Shown: in pieces, positions 11,511-11,721 of the stretch
Position numbering within the stretch: the stretch's first letter is position 1
Layout of the letters: each line of letters opens with the position of its first letter
Assembly: GCA_016202745.1 (NCBI GenBank)
Contig: JACQOB010000073.1
Coordinates: forward strand, 1 to 11,721
Reading direction: 5' to 3'
Length of the DNA: 11,721 nucleotides
From: Candidatus Aenigmatarchaeota archaeon
GTDB taxonomy: Archaea; Aenigmatarchaeota; Aenigmatarchaeia; QMZP01
Translations under genes and position numbers: made by a program
Notes under the pieces: model-generated
The model's input: the letters and a program-made list of their open reading frames with translations, nothing else
Told to the model about the DNA's origin: nothing
Databases searched by the model: none

Positions 11511-11721
11511 TCCCCCGAAATCCCTGCTCCATTCATCGTATTTCTCCAGGTCCGCGGCCTTCATCGCGGGCTTGATGTTCCCGAAAGCGGAATCAAAATC
11601 CTTCGCCTCCAGCGGCCTGTGGCCAAGGGAGTATGACTCCACCTCCCTTGAGGTGAGGCTTTCCAGTCCCGGGTTCTCCTCCCTTATCATGCGCATGACA
11701 GCCTCCTGGCAGAGGCTTGCC
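11508..11721 (-). CDS. Cdc48/p97-like AAA+ ATPase, C-terminal end (partial)
   Basis: The frame enters from the right window edge and ends at a TAA at 11508-11510. The visible end reads ASLCQEAVMRMIREENPG, then DFDSAFGNIKPAMKAADLEKYDEW. This is the lid helix (ADL-x2-LCREA-x-MRA-x-RE) and closing motif (DFE-x-AL-x2-(V/I)KPS-x3-DL-x2-Y) of the Cdc48/VCP and related AAA+ ATPase modules. These hexamers unfold or extract proteins using ATP. Walker motifs lie outside the window, so whether it has one or two ATPase modules is unknown. The Met at 11696 is internal, not a start. KPA replaces the commoner KPS. Confidence 0.8.
   Translation of the reverse strand, partial: ASLCQEAVMRMIREENPGLESLTSREVESYSLGHRPLEAKDFDSAFGNIKPAMKAADLEKYDEWSRDFGG

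Noticed and set aside
1..11721. CRISPR array, insertion sequence or integrase.
   Set aside because: No series of spaced repeats, transposase or integrase motifs were seen on either strand.

Overview
The window is archaeal. It carries an archaeal-type DnaG primase, the archaeal RNA polymerase subunit N (RpoN/Rpb10), a class I archaeal CCA-adding enzyme, a TrmB-family regulator and the C-terminal end of a Cdc48-like AAA+ ATPase. Many start codons sit about 25 bp downstream of an A/T-rich TATA-like box, as expected for leaderless archaeal mRNAs. Housekeeping genes that usually have ribosomal or polymerase neighbours are scattered here among short unknown genes. That fits a DPANN-type or other deeply branching archaeon, but the lineage is a guess.

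Layout. Positions 1-69 hold the end of an upstream plus-strand gene whose last residues resemble a PCNA-interacting (PIP) box. A GC-rich hairpin flanked by an 8-bp direct repeat follows. Next, on the plus strand, are a TrmB-like regulator (174-932), with a 7-bp inverted repeat over its presumed transcription start, and rpoN (987-1178).

From 1239 to 7949 everything reads on the minus strand. In transcription order this is: an AlkB-like 2OG-Fe(II) oxygenase; a four-CBS protein; a 66-residue Cys/His protein; a small TOPRIM protein; dnaG; and then a block of unrecognised genes (4354 down to 1239). The unknown block contains two families: 4354-3413 and 3416-2988 share a helical segment, and 2924-2406, 2208-1645 and 1622-1239 share another domain. 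Two promoters in the block share a 12-base sequence. A 51-codon reading frame with an in-frame TAG lies between two of its genes.

At 7949-8000 a single TATA-like element sits midway between two divergent ATGs, serving the oxygenase on one side and a phosphoglycerate-kinase-fold gene on the other. The kinase homologue keeps the family skeleton but has lost key catalytic and nucleotide-binding residues. It is followed by the CCA-adding enzyme (9266-10654), which overlaps tail-to-tail with a minus-strand unknown gene. The right end holds three small unknown minus-strand genes (126, 78 and 52 residues), each with its own promoter-like box, and the C-terminus of the AAA+ ATPase running off the window.

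The best leads are the two-family paralogous block (1239-4354), the degenerate PGK homologue, and the symmetric divergent promoter. No CRISPR array, transposase, tRNA or rRNA gene was recognised.
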